The notes beneath the pieces were generated by a model. That model ran no database searches. It worked only from the letters and a program-made list of their open reading frames with translations, and was not told the origin of the DNA. This document shows positions 1-10,327 of a DNA stretch of 64,000 nucleotides, piece after piece. Numbering within the stretch: position 1 is the stretch's first letter; each line of letters starts with the position of its first letter. The stretch lies in NCBI GenBank assembly GCA_022225965.2, contig JAKJXP020000003.1:930001-994000 (forward strand), in the 5' to 3' direction. This DNA is from Diatrype stigma (taxonomy: Eukaryota; Ascomycota; Sordariomycetes; Xylariales; Diatrypaceae). Position numbers and translations under genes: made by a program.

Positions 1-72
1 ATTAAAGTTAAAGGAAATCAGCTTTTGCTGCTTTAGGCTAAATACTTTGCGTTAAGGTGCTAGTATAATATA
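1..72. repeat. Direct repeat copy A, RIP-mutated
   Basis: Matches 1684-1755 over 72 bp with eight differences: six T for C and two A for G, all making this copy more AT-rich. It could be an LTR piece, but the window starts here, so its left limit is unknown. Confidence 0.8.
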
Positions 73-129
73 CCCCCGTAAGCTAAAGCAGGAAGTATAA
101 AATAAAGCTATATATAGAATTACCCCTTT

Positions 130-984
130 TCAAAGGCCAGTTTTCATATTTAATATGCCCTTTAAGGGATAAAAAATAAAGGTATTTCTAATAATAAGAA
201 ATAAAGCCCTTCCAGGTCGGAATTCCGAATGCAAAACAAAGCACTTATTTTTTCCTTCGGGATGGTATAAAGTATAGCCCGTATAAAGGAGCCAATTAAT
301 AAGGTAATTTTTATAACAAACCTTGTATTTAATACGAAGAACGGCAGCAGCGGCGAGAAAATCCAAAGAATTTAATTCCTTTAATCGAGCCCAAATAACG
401 ATACGGGCTTTAATTACTTCCCAGGTTAATTTACCCTTATCGTAGGTATTTTGAAAATAATCGGATAATTAAGGGTAACGATTTTTTATTGCGTTCCATA
501 TAAGAAACATCTTTGCTTTCGGCAATAGGGCTACATTAAGCTGTACCAACCGGTTTGCGACGGTATAAAAACGGGCGTTAAAATTTTAAAGTATAGTACC
601 GTAATCGAATTTCGCTCAAATTAGCTTGTTAAATAGCTGTGATACGAATTATTCGAATGCCTTCGGAATTATAGTACAAACCAGGTCCTAAAGAACCTTT
701 AGGTTTTTAACGGAACCGTCGTGCCTCCAACCAGCGGCGATAAGCTAGGCTTTAACTTATGAAATTGTAAAGGTCATTAATGCCATTGCGTGGACTCGTT
801 AGCGGCGCCAGAGGAGCTTTTTTTCGGCATCGTCATTTATAGGTTCTAATACGTTGGATTCGAAAAAGGCAGTAAGGTCGTTATATTTGGCTTACTGAAA
901 TACGCCCAGCTTTTATTTAGCTAGGTTGCTTTCGTCCCGTAGCTGCGGGACAAAAGGAAAAGTATGTACTGAATAGGCTGCCAT
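130..984 (-). pseudogene. Gag-like protein relic, Ty1/copia type
   Basis: One uninterrupted frame of 285 codons starts at ATG 982-984 and contains about ten in-frame stops and no frameshift. Read through the stops it gives a hydrophilic gag-like protein. The N-terminal part has PQLRDESNLAK followed by a stop and KLGV, which resembles the copia gag core where a Trp follows the Lys. Further on are LPKAKMFLIWNAIKNRYP and YDKGKLTWEVIKARI. Stops where Gln or Trp would be expected fit RIP converting CAA to TAA and TGG to TAA. The family assignment rests on motif resemblance only. Confidence 0.6.
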
Positions 985-1683
985 AACGAAGGTGGCTTAA
1001 TAAAAAAAGGTAAAAAAATGAAAATATAATTGCAATTATAAAATAAAATAAAGAAATTAAAGGAATTGCAATTATAAAGATAAAGAAATTACAATTATAA
1101 AGAAATTAAAAGGTAAATAAATAAAAGGAATTTAAACAATTGCGACTTATATGCATATTAAGGCGCTAGCGGTAAAAATTTTCTTACAATTCGAATATTG
1201 CAGAAAAAAAAGAAGGCAGCTCGAATCCGGCTAAAAGGGGCAGCTCGAATACGGCTGGAGGGCAATTCGAAATCCGAATGCTTCAACGAAGAAGCTTTCC
1301 TCGAAGGCTTATTTAAACGGTTCAAACCTAACCGGCTTTGTACGACGAATTTCGAACCCGAATTCGAAAAATAAAGAAAGTTTGGTAATAATTGCTAAAA
1401 GGGGCTTATATAGCACCTCCGTTGTTTTGCAAAAAAAAGCAACGGCTGCTGATATAATAAATTTAATGAATTTAATAAATTATTAAATTGCAGCAGCCCG
1501 GGCAATAATTGCTTAATAATAGCGCCTATCCGGCCGCTCGGGCTTCGAAACGGAAAAATCCGACGATAGCATTAAAAGATAAAGAAAGAAAGTTACGGGC
1601 GAAGCCTCTAGAAGCTCAAAAGGCTCATAACCTAATGAACGGACATTGCAATGCGGAAAAAGGAAGTTGTATTAATAAAGATT

Positions 1684-1755
1684 ATTAAAGCTAAAGGAAA
1701 TCAGCTTCTGCTGCTCTAGGCTAAATACTCTGCGCTAGGGTGCTAGTGCAATATA
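1684..1755. repeat. Direct repeat copy B, less mutated
   Basis: Second copy of the 72-bp repeat at 1-72, with C or G wherever copy A has T or A. It coincides with the right edge of the AT-rich block. Confidence 0.8.
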
Positions 1756-2695
1756 TCTTAGTATCTAACTTACCTACCTATTCTCGAGGAGTCACCCTCC
1801 ACGTTAAAGCACAATTGACTTTGAGCAAATGTTTTGAAGCGGAACTGGTAGCTAGAGACTCGATAACTAATACGAAGTAGGTAAGTATTCGCCAATTGTT
1901 GAGCTGCTTGTGGCAGAGTGACCGCTATTCAGCGCAGGACAGAGGATAGACACGGACAGATACGCCCCCTGTTACACAGTCTGGCAGAGGTGTATATTGA
2001 TAGACAAGGCGGCTGTAGCAGTCAGTAATACCGCGCCTGCTATAGATCTGAGTTCAGCCATGCTGTCATGCTGACTGTCATGGCATCGAGATACTGAAAG
2101 GGCACGAAGGGAGATGAACGTATCCAGGTACGAAGTATAGTACCGACTTACACAGGCAGGCAGGTTAACTACTATATGTACATACATTTACATACATACA
2201 TTTACATACATCATAGACATACTCCATATACATACAGGGGTCCCTAGAAGGCGTAGGGCGGTAGGGCGGTAGGGCGTCGTTACGGATTGATGCCTGGACT
2301 TTTAGTGTTGCAACCCGCGTCTAACTAACAGCTGGGACCCCATGTTTTACTGTTTTAATGCTTTAGGTCGCTGGTCGGTAGATGCCCCGATGTCCCCCGA
2401 TGCCCCCCACGATGACCGATATCAGGTACGCTTCAACTAGTAGTCAAACTAAAAGTTTACCCCTTCCTCTGCCTACTTCATACATACAAATATCATACAA
2501 TCATACAAATATATTATTCACGACGACATACTCATACTAGAGACGAGACCTAACGATTGGAGACCCAACATCGAGGCTCACCCAGCCAATCGACTCCTCC
2601 GCGTCACAGAAACTGCCGAATAAACCCATACCGTCCTCCGCTGCCGTAATACGATCCTCCCCTTATCAAAAGCCCACTGGGGCTATGCATTCGGG
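1756..2695. other. Intergenic, upstream of MID1
   Basis: No gene seen. Contains short TACATA runs (2170-2220), a GTAGGGCG triplication near 2255-2278, and the promoter and 5' leader of the gene starting at 2696. Confidence 0.6.
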
Positions 2696-4695
2696 ATGCA
2701 ACTTAGCCCATTGCAATCGCGGTTGGCGGCGTCCTTAATAGCATCGTTTACGCTCATTGTCATATACCTGTTTTTCTTTTTCCCACAGTTCGCGACAGCC
2801 GCGCAGCTCGACGGCAGCGCTGCTCCTGACAACCATAATGATAATCATGGCCGGGTCCATGGATGGGGATCCGATGATGTCGATGTTCCGGAAGAGGAAA
2901 CAGACGCAACAGACATAATAGATGCGGGAGGCGCACAATACGAACCCGAGTTTGTTCTATTCGATCGCGGCATCATCGGTAGGGCTCCGGCTGGCGTGGT
3001 TGGCCTCAACAATAATGCACCAAGTACTTCCAATATCGGGCCAGGCGAGACCATGTCGTACGTCTTCGTATTTTCTTCGACTCAGAGCACCAACACCGAG
3101 GCAAGCCGGCTGCGTGAGCTTCGCAGGAGCCTCAATGGATCGCAGCTAGCACCCGAGGACGCAGAGAACCCGGCAAGTGACGACTTGGAACTTGACCGTC
3201 GGGAGGAACCAACGAAGACGGTCTGGATTTCGGCAAACACGTGCCAGCAGCCTACCCGCATCTCGCCGGACCAGACGACTATGGATCCTCCCCAGCTGAG
3301 CCTCTTCGTTTCGAATTCCATCGATAATACTCAGCCCGGGCCGGGTCAGGATAATGTGGAGTTCATACCATTCAACGAGGGCGCCGCTATGTTCAACAGA
3401 ACCTTCACCGAGGACGTGTACTTCAGCATACATGCGCCCGAGGTTTCGTCTGAGCTGTTTGACACTTCTCTACCCTACAATTACGAGATTGCTGTGTCCA
3501 CCGACCAATCGTACCACACCGTCGCCGATAGCGACGACTCGCAGCTGATCTGGGTCGACAGCGATGCGTCGGGGGCCCTGCTTACCACGCGGAACCTCAC
3601 CAACAGTCCCGACGAAGTCATCAAGACGCCTCCCTACGTCATGTTCGCGAATAACAAAGAGGACCTGCGGATCAACGGGATACGGAAGTCGTACTGCGGT
3701 CTGGCCAAATGGGCACAGGTTCGCGTGCTAGAGAATGGGCAGGGTGGCCAGATCACCACGGGTCTGAAGCAAGGCGGACAGGGAAACTTGACGAAGCAGG
3801 AGTTCTACGTGGGCGGCCTGAATGCTAGCTCCCAATATGTCGGCATCCTGGTTCACGACCCGATCGCGAGCACGACGGATGAGGAACGAAATGTTCCAGG
3901 CGGTGGTGGTATCGTATTCAGGGAAACAGATATTAATACGAAACCAGGTAAGTTCTCACATTAGTGCCCCCTCCCATCACATACTCCATGCTTAACTCAA
4001 ACACAGTGGGCGCATGCCGGGTGATCTTCAACCTTACCTTGTGCGACGAGACGCAGTACGCCGTCCCCGCGAACGCGGATCTCTTCCCGGAGGTGACGGA
4101 CCTCGAGGCCTTCTACGACAACTACACGCAGACGATGTACGGCAACTTCGAGAAGTCGCTGCAGCAGGTGCAGTGCGAGGCGCCGTCGGAGAACCGGTAC
4201 TCGCTGGTGAAGACGTGCGACGACTGCCGGACGGCGTACAAGAACTGGCTGTGCTCGGTAGCGGTGCCGCGGTGCGAGGACTTCTCGCAGCCGGACCGGT
4301 TGTTCCTGCAGCCGCGGCTGATCAACGAGTCGTTCCCCGACGGCTCGTTCGTCGACCAGGCGATCCGCGACGCGCACGGCCAGGAGACCGCCTGGACCTC
4401 GTCCCGCAACCCCCTCATCGACCAGCAGGTCAGGCCCGGCCCCTACAAGGAGGTCCTGCCCTGCGACGACGTCTGCTACCAGCTCGTCCAGAGCTGCCCC
4501 GCCTCCCTCGGCTTCGTCTGCCCCATGCGCGGCAGCATCGGCTTCAACGTCACCTACGGCCTCCGCCTGTCCGGCGACGGCGTCTCCTGCAACTACCCCG
4601 GTTCCGCCCACTACCCTTCCGCCGGGCCGGGCCGCCGGGCCGTGCCGTGGCTCTTGCTGGTGGTGGCTGTCTTCTCGGCCCTTGGGACTTCATGA
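2696..4695 (+). CDS. MID1: Stretch-activated calcium channel subunit Mid1
   Basis: Two exons, 2696-3947 and 4007-4695, joined across a 59-nt intron (GTAAGT donor, CTTAAC branch, CACAG acceptor, phase 1), encode 646 aa. Mid1 is the regulatory subunit of the plasma-membrane high-affinity calcium influx channel (with Cch1) used in mating, stress and tip growth. Visible features are an N-terminal hydrophobic signal/anchor (about residues 12-36, rich in I, L, F), an extracellular region with many N-x-S/T sites, and a cysteine-rich C-terminal half (LCDETQ, CDDCRTAYKNWLC, PCDDVCYQLVQSC, VCPMRG). A short hydrophobic tail (PWLLLVVAVFSALGTS) suggests a GPI anchor or membrane contact. Length and order match fungal Mid1. 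The first in-frame ATG before the signal was chosen as the start. Confidence 0.93.
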
Positions 4696-6121
4696 GAGCG
4701 CTATTTCATAATCTATCTGTCTGTCTATCTATCTATCTACAAGCTTTGCTTAGTGGCGTTAGGGGAGTGAGGGTTGTGTCGTCTTTTCTTTTCTTCTTAC
4801 CAAAACACCGAGAGGGGAGGGGTGGTGGTGGTGGTGGTGGTGGTGGTGGTGGTGGCAGCGGCGGCGTCGAGGTTCTTTCTGTTCTGCTTATGGAATCATG
4901 CGGCTTGAATGGCATTGAATATCAAAGTTATAGAGAGGTGGGCAGCAACTTTGAGACTTCTAGACGACCTAAATGGGTCGTGAGGTTGGCATATATACCG
5001 GCGTTCCTGACTACGGGATAGACTGTATTCTTTACTTTTCTATTTTTGTTTTCTCTCTCTCCACATAGAGAGGTAGCTAGCTATCAAGAAGATAGGCAAG
5101 TGTATACCTGTTTTATAGTTTATACGTATATACATTCCTTCCTTCATACATGTCTTGTTTTGACTACTACTACACCTGGCATGAAGAGTGATACTGTATG
5201 AGGTAAGTAGTTGCTTATACGGCAGATCCTTCCATGACTCATTATAGAGGTGTGCATTATACATAGTTAAAGGACAAACGGAAAGGACGCATGGATATAA
5301 CACGTTTCCTCGATCTGGTCACGTAGATATCCTGACCTACGTGGGTGCGTGCCTGATTAGCAGGCAACCGTCACCTCCTTCGTCAATGGACACATATCAC
5401 GTAAGTGAGGCCGGATCTTTTCTTAATACATGATATCAACATCTTAGAAAGCATGTAGGTTGGTAAGTAACTAGGTAGTGAAGCAGGTACTGTGTATAGT
5501 GCTGATGTTTGATAGGTGGGTGAGTAAGAAAAAGGGGTAGAGAATGCCTTATAAAGAGAGGTAAAGCTGCTAACTCCCTAAATACAGTAGTTATATACTT
5601 CTCTTAACCACATACATTGTAGTTATTAGCTACATGCATGTACGAGGCTCTCGTAAAAGTACTAGGTACCCTACTAACCGTTACCTAAACGCTGTGCCGG
5701 GTCAGTGCTAGACGGCCTAGAGCGTCGGAGTTCCACTAAACTCGGCAGGTCCCTAAAGTATACATACATACATACATGTAGGTAGTAACTATGTACCTGG
5801 TTCGTTTAGTAAGGGGAACCACCCAATCTCGCATTGCAGACACATGTCCATTATCGAATTCTATGTACAAGAGACGAAGCATCCCGGGTCTCCAACGGAC
5901 TAATCAGAGGTGACCGACCAACCAACCAACCGCCATATCTGTTCTCTCCGGTATACCTCAGGTTCCTTTAACTACCTACTACTCCTGGTTTATATAGCGA
6001 GGATATTCCCAGATATTCTAAGCTGTCTACCTGCCTGTCTGCCTACCCACCTATCGACCCAGCTACACACCGGCACCGCCCACACACATACACACGTATA
6101 CCTATAGAACCGAAGTTCACA
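4696..6121. other. Intergenic, downstream of MID1
   Basis: No gene recognised. Holds a GGT microsatellite at 4821-4855, probably in the MID1 3' UTR, scattered TACATA and TAGGTA motifs, and the 5' flank of the RAMP4 gene. The short open frame at 5910-6107 is low-complexity and unsupported. Confidence 0.6.
4821..4855. repeat. GGT microsatellite
   Basis: About 11.7 uninterrupted GGT units, followed by GGC-rich sequence. It lies about 125 nt after the MID1 stop codon. Confidence 0.95.
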
Positions 6122-6584
6122 ATGGTATGTCGTTCTCTATTAGCTAGCTAGCCAGCTGCCCCTAGGTCTCCCGGCAGGGTGTTACAGCCCAGAGAGATGA
6201 AGACGATCCCCTTTGGCTAACGAGCGAACGCGAGGACAGGCGCAAACCCTAGAGCAGCGGAAGCGGAACGCCAAGTTCACCAAAGACCAGGACGCGCGCC
6301 GAGGGAAGTCCGAGACGGAGGTCAAGAAGCGGACAAAGGCTACCCCCAAGTCGCCCATCTCGCCCTTCTGGCTGGGTAAGTTGCCCCCTCTCCCGGCCCC
6401 TGCCCCTGGCCCCCTTTTCTTCTCCTACCTACCCTTGGTAGCGAGCGGGAAGGAAGGAAGGACCAGGAAGCCATTCCCCTACGACGGATAACGTTAGCTA
6501 ACAGGAAGGGGATTAGGTGTCTTCGCGTTCGTTGTCTTCGGCGGCCTGGTGTTCGAGATCATCTCGCGCGTCTTCTTCCGATAA
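6122..6584 (+). CDS. RAMP4/Ysy6-family ER membrane protein
   Basis: Three exons, 6122-6124 (ATG only), 6240-6375 and 6517-6584, encode 68 aa. The introns are 115 nt (GTATGT...ACAG, phase 0) and 141 nt (GTAAGT...TTAG). RAMP4/SERP1/Ysy6 proteins are small tail-anchored proteins that sit at the Sec61 translocon and stabilise nascent membrane proteins under stress. The protein starts MAQTLEQRKRNAKFTKDQ, continues with a basic region RRGKSETEVKKRTK, then SPISPFWLG and one C-terminal membrane segment (VFAFVVFGGLVFEIISRVFF), the order and length expected for this family. The alternative of starting inside the second exon would lose the conserved MAQT start; no in-frame ATG follows the acceptor. The start-codon exon is inferred from the splice signals. 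Confidence 0.85.
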
Positions 6585-7836
6585 GAACAGAAACTTGAAA
6601 AAATATGACACCTTACACCTGCCGCGGGCTCTCCAATGGACAGAGGGGGGGGAGATAGATACGCTCACTGGGCTCGACTTGTATCGCTAGTACTTGCTTG
6701 CCTACATAAGCTAGTTTAAGAGGCTGTGATTGGAGAGGACGGGAACTCGAAACAAAAATACACGAACGGGCGAATGGATCGACAGGGTGGGAGAACGGGA
6801 CCACACAAAGTCACGAATATTTATATGGGATTCGAAGACAGCCAGCCAGCCACCGGGCATTGCGCAGTTCTCGACTCGGCTCAATGGCCGGCCAGCATAG
6901 CGTCGTACTGTACAATGAGAGAGGGGAGATGAGGGATGGGCAAGGCAAGGAAGGCAATGAAAGGCAAGCGAATATAAAATGGGGGCGGGCGGTGGCCAGG
7001 TGCGCTTTAATGTAACTTTGCTGGGCGGCAAACAGGAATCGCTGCTCCCTGCGCACTCACTCAGCCTCGTTCCTTCAAGGTTTTGGGCATTTTAGTCGGG
7101 GGAAAACGAACGAGAGCTAGGGCGCATTCTTTCTCTTGTCATTACCCTCCGGTTTTCTTAGTTTTCTTCCCTGGGGAAGAGCATCTATCTATCTAGATCA
7201 TCGGTGGAAAATAAATCATTCGATCATCAGTACTTAGCGGGATGTCTATAGCCGCCCGTGTATAGGTAGCGTCCGTCCGATTTACGTGTTGCTTGTATAT
7301 CTAAAGACTGGCTTGTCATCGGCAAACATCTCCTGCTAAGTCGAGGCGAGGCGGCTTGAGCTTTTCTACATACCTACCTACCTAGGTACGCATAGCTACA
7401 AAGTGAGCAGTCCATTCATCCACCTGCCCAGGTAGGGATGTTGAGAGCACAGGGTTTTATTACCGCGGTTTCTACTTCGTTGGTGATGTGCACTGCACGT
7501 AAGTAGCTGCGAGGTGGGCGTCTTGAAAGCATACTAGCTAGCTAGAATCTGATACCATTGAAGTCTCAACTACGTGTAGGTAACTCTGCTTTATCTACCC
7601 CTTTGAGCCCCTCCGAAGAATGAAGCAAGCCTACTGAATACCCACATTTAGGATATAGCAGGATGGTATAACTCGACGACAATTCCATCCCTCACTCACC
7701 CGTTTTCCATGTACCCCAACGCCGTAACGTAATGATGTGTAATGAGGGAAACGAAGACAGAAACAGAACGATTACACCCTCCTCAGCAAAAACCTCGAAG
7801 CAGCCCTTGTTGGTTGGTACATGACTAGGTAGGTAC
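6585..7836. other. Intergenic between convergent genes
   Basis: The 3' flanks of RAMP4 (plus) and the SMAP-domain gene (minus). TACCTACCTA runs near 7370-7385. No gene recognised. Confidence 0.6.
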
Positions 7837-9389
7837 TTAAGCACCAAGGCCCTTTCTGTGGCCTTGGCCCCCATGCTTCGTCTTCATGCCTGCGTCGAAC
7901 TGACGCTCCAAATCATGCTGCATCTGGGCAATGTCGGATCGCGGCAGGGATTGGCCATTGCTGCTGCTAGGCGCTGCCGCATTCGCCTTCATGCCGCCCA
8001 GGAGCCGCATGAATTTCTCCTTCCGCTTGTCGCCGCCTTCCAAGGACTGGACGTTCCACGGCTCTCCACCGTCGGCATTCGCTCCAGCTGCAGCCGGCGC
8101 AGATGCCACTTGCTCTTCCTCGGCCTCGCCCTTGCTGTCCTTCTTGCTCTTTTTGCTCTTCTTCTTCTTCTTGTCCTTGGGTGCCTCCTCATCACCCTCC
8201 ACGTCGTCAGCCGTAGCCTCCTCTTCCCGCTTCCGCTTCTTTTCGGCCTTCTTCTTCTCCTTCCGAGCCTTCTTGTCATCCTCCGAGTCGTCCTCCTTGT
8301 CCTCCTCGTCATGTTTGGGCTTCTTCTTTTTCTTCTTGTCTTTGCTGCTCTTCTTTGGGGCCTCTTCTTCTGACTCCTCATCAGCCGCAACGACGACAGG
8401 TGCCACAACCTCGGGAGAAACATCTTCCATGACATCGTCTTCATCTGAATCGGAACTCGTCGACGAGTCGGAGCTCGCATCTTCATCCTTTGTTGAGGCC
8501 TTTGTAACCTCCCGTTTTGCTTGCTTAGCCTCCTTTTTTGCCCGCTTCTTCTCCTTGCTTGCCTCCACGTGTAATCCGGAAGAGGTGATCGGCTCACCAA
8601 GCTCCTCGTTCATGATCTCCTTGAGCGCCTTCTCGTGGAGCTTGGCGTCCTTTCGCCGCTTCCGCTTAGCTTCCTGTTCGGCATAAGCGTTGGATGCAGT
8701 AAAAGGGTCGCCGTTCGAACTAGTACCATTGCTGGGCCCCGCCCCATCGAGTGGAATGAAGTCGTCATTCTCGGAATCGGCTGCCATCCCGTCGACCTCG
8801 CGAGACAGCTTGGTCTTGACCTCGTCCTCCTTCTATTTTCTCGTGTTAGCAGACGATGCAAGGAAGAAACTATGGGTTCGGGGGTTGGGGAGGAGAAGAA
8901 AGAGGGTAGGGCTTACAGCTGCCTGCTCATCGAGCAAGTCGGCCCGAGCCTTGGCCTTTTCCGCCTCGGCCATCATCTTTACAGCCTGGGCCTGGAGCTT
9001 CTCGGCGCGTAGACGCAGCCTCTTCCGTCGCTTCTCCTGCTTGTGTGGGCGGTTCGCGAGCTTCTTCTGCTTGTCGAGGGCCTTGCGCTCAGGGTTCCAT
9101 TTCGCCGCGCGTCCGACGTTGGCCTTGCGCGCCTGCTTAGCTTCGGATTTCAGGTGGCGCTTCTCTTTGCGGGCTTCGGAGCGCGCATGTCGCTGTTCTT
9201 GCTGTCGCTTGAGCTTGGCCTCTGTATGCGCATTGGTCAGTGCCTGGGTTTCCTATTTCCTAGCACCGCTCCCACAGAAAGCATTGAGGAGGTGGGGGCA
9301 GAGATAGTGACAAGATGTCTACCTTTGGCTTCCGCTTCTTTGCGAAGCTGAGCAGGGTCCTGCTTCTTCCAAGGCCCCTCGCTCTCCAT
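7837..9389 (-). CDS. Lysine-rich SMAP-domain nuclear protein
   Basis: Three exons on the minus strand, 9389-9323, 9221-8917 and 8832-7837, with introns of 101 and 84 nt (phases 1 and 0), encode 455 aa. It starts MESEGPWKKQDPAQLRKEAE, followed by a long charged coiled-coil (KLKRQQEQRHARSEARKEKR, KWNPERKALDKQKKLANRP). Next comes an extremely Lys/Glu/Asp/Ser-rich middle with SSDSSTSSDSDEDD acidic patches and several KKKKK nuclear-localisation-like runs. The C-terminus (KRKEKFMRLLGGMKA, then LERQFDAGMKTKHGG and RKGLGA) fits the small acidic protein (SMAP) domain also found in nucleolar KNOP1. A nucleolar or RNA-associated role is inference from that domain and composition. Confidence 0.8.
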
Positions 9390-10327
9390 GTTCAATGCTG
9401 GCGACAGAGGTATAGTATATGCGGGTGGTAACTAGACGATGCAATGCGAGTGCTTCAGTAGAAGATGATAGCTCCGTATGTATCAAGCACAATTGATACG
9501 ACGGGATCGGTGGCCTTGGTGATGTTTCTGCTTCCGAAATAAAAGGTTCGTTGTCCGGGAAAGAAAAATGCGATAAGTGCTAGTTCAATAGCCGCGATAA
9601 CTTTTAGATAGGCACCTGCACCTACTTGGTCAGGTAGTCAAGATACCACCTGCAGTGGATCGAACTTTTTCTTAGCGGACCTTGAACCTCAACGTTCTGC
9701 CAAATTCAAGTCGAAAGCGGTGACTGCAATTGGCAGCGGCTGACAGCTTGTACTCAGTACCTGTTACCTAATCCTTTTATGCTCGGTCACGGCAGCAGGC
9801 CAATTACCTGAGGTAGGTATTGAGCTACTGCAGTCCACTACTTTATCCGTTTGCAGACCAGCAGCAGCTAGTGGGGCTTGGTAAGGCCAATAGAGGGGCA
9901 GCTCACCAGTAGAAGGTACTTGGGTATCAGCCACCCCCACTTGCACACATAGCGGTCTAGCCGTCTACCCGCTAACTATTACCGCTATTGACCCTATCGA
10001 CCCTATTGACGTGCTGGAGTCGCTGGACAGGCAGACAGGGCAGACAGGGATACTCCTCCTGTCCAACTCGTATTATACCGTTTATGGGGTAATCAGCGCT
10101 TCATAAGTTCATAGCCTGCTGCTATTTCTGTTCAGTGTTGGGTATGCTGTTTGTGATATGGATTCCTTAATGCGGAGTTCCTCTGCTCTTCTTCTTTTCT
10201 GCTTCTCACCTAAACCCTTCAAAGGCTGAAAGGGCCGTTGCACAGCTACACACGCACCCACGCACCCACGCACCTTGGACACAAACACAGACGCAGACAC
10301 AGACACAGCAACCGACCGACGCCTACC
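9390..10327. promoter_or_regulatory. Shared divergent promoter region
   Basis: Intergenic between two head-to-head genes, the SMAP-domain gene (5' end 9389, minus) and recyclin-1 (5' end 10328, plus). ACGCACCC repeats lie just before the recyclin start (10251-10275). No specific binding site can be assigned. Confidence 0.5.

Larger units (their letters stand above)
1..1755 (-). mobile_element. RIP-degraded copia-like retroelement fragment
   Basis: AT-rich block that ends abruptly near 1755, where ordinary intergenic sequence begins. A gag-like frame runs on the minus strand (984 to 130), and a 72-bp direct repeat lies at both ends (1-72 and 1684-1755). The repeat copies differ only by transitions, and the gag frame is interrupted only by stop codons. 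I see no integrase or reverse transcriptase between the repeats, so this is either a gag-only derivative or a fragment of a longer element reaching beyond the window's left edge. Confidence 0.7.

Noticed and set aside
8000..8700. Long plus-strand frames opposite the SMAP-domain gene
   Set aside because: Shadows of a Lys/Glu-rich coding region on the other strand.
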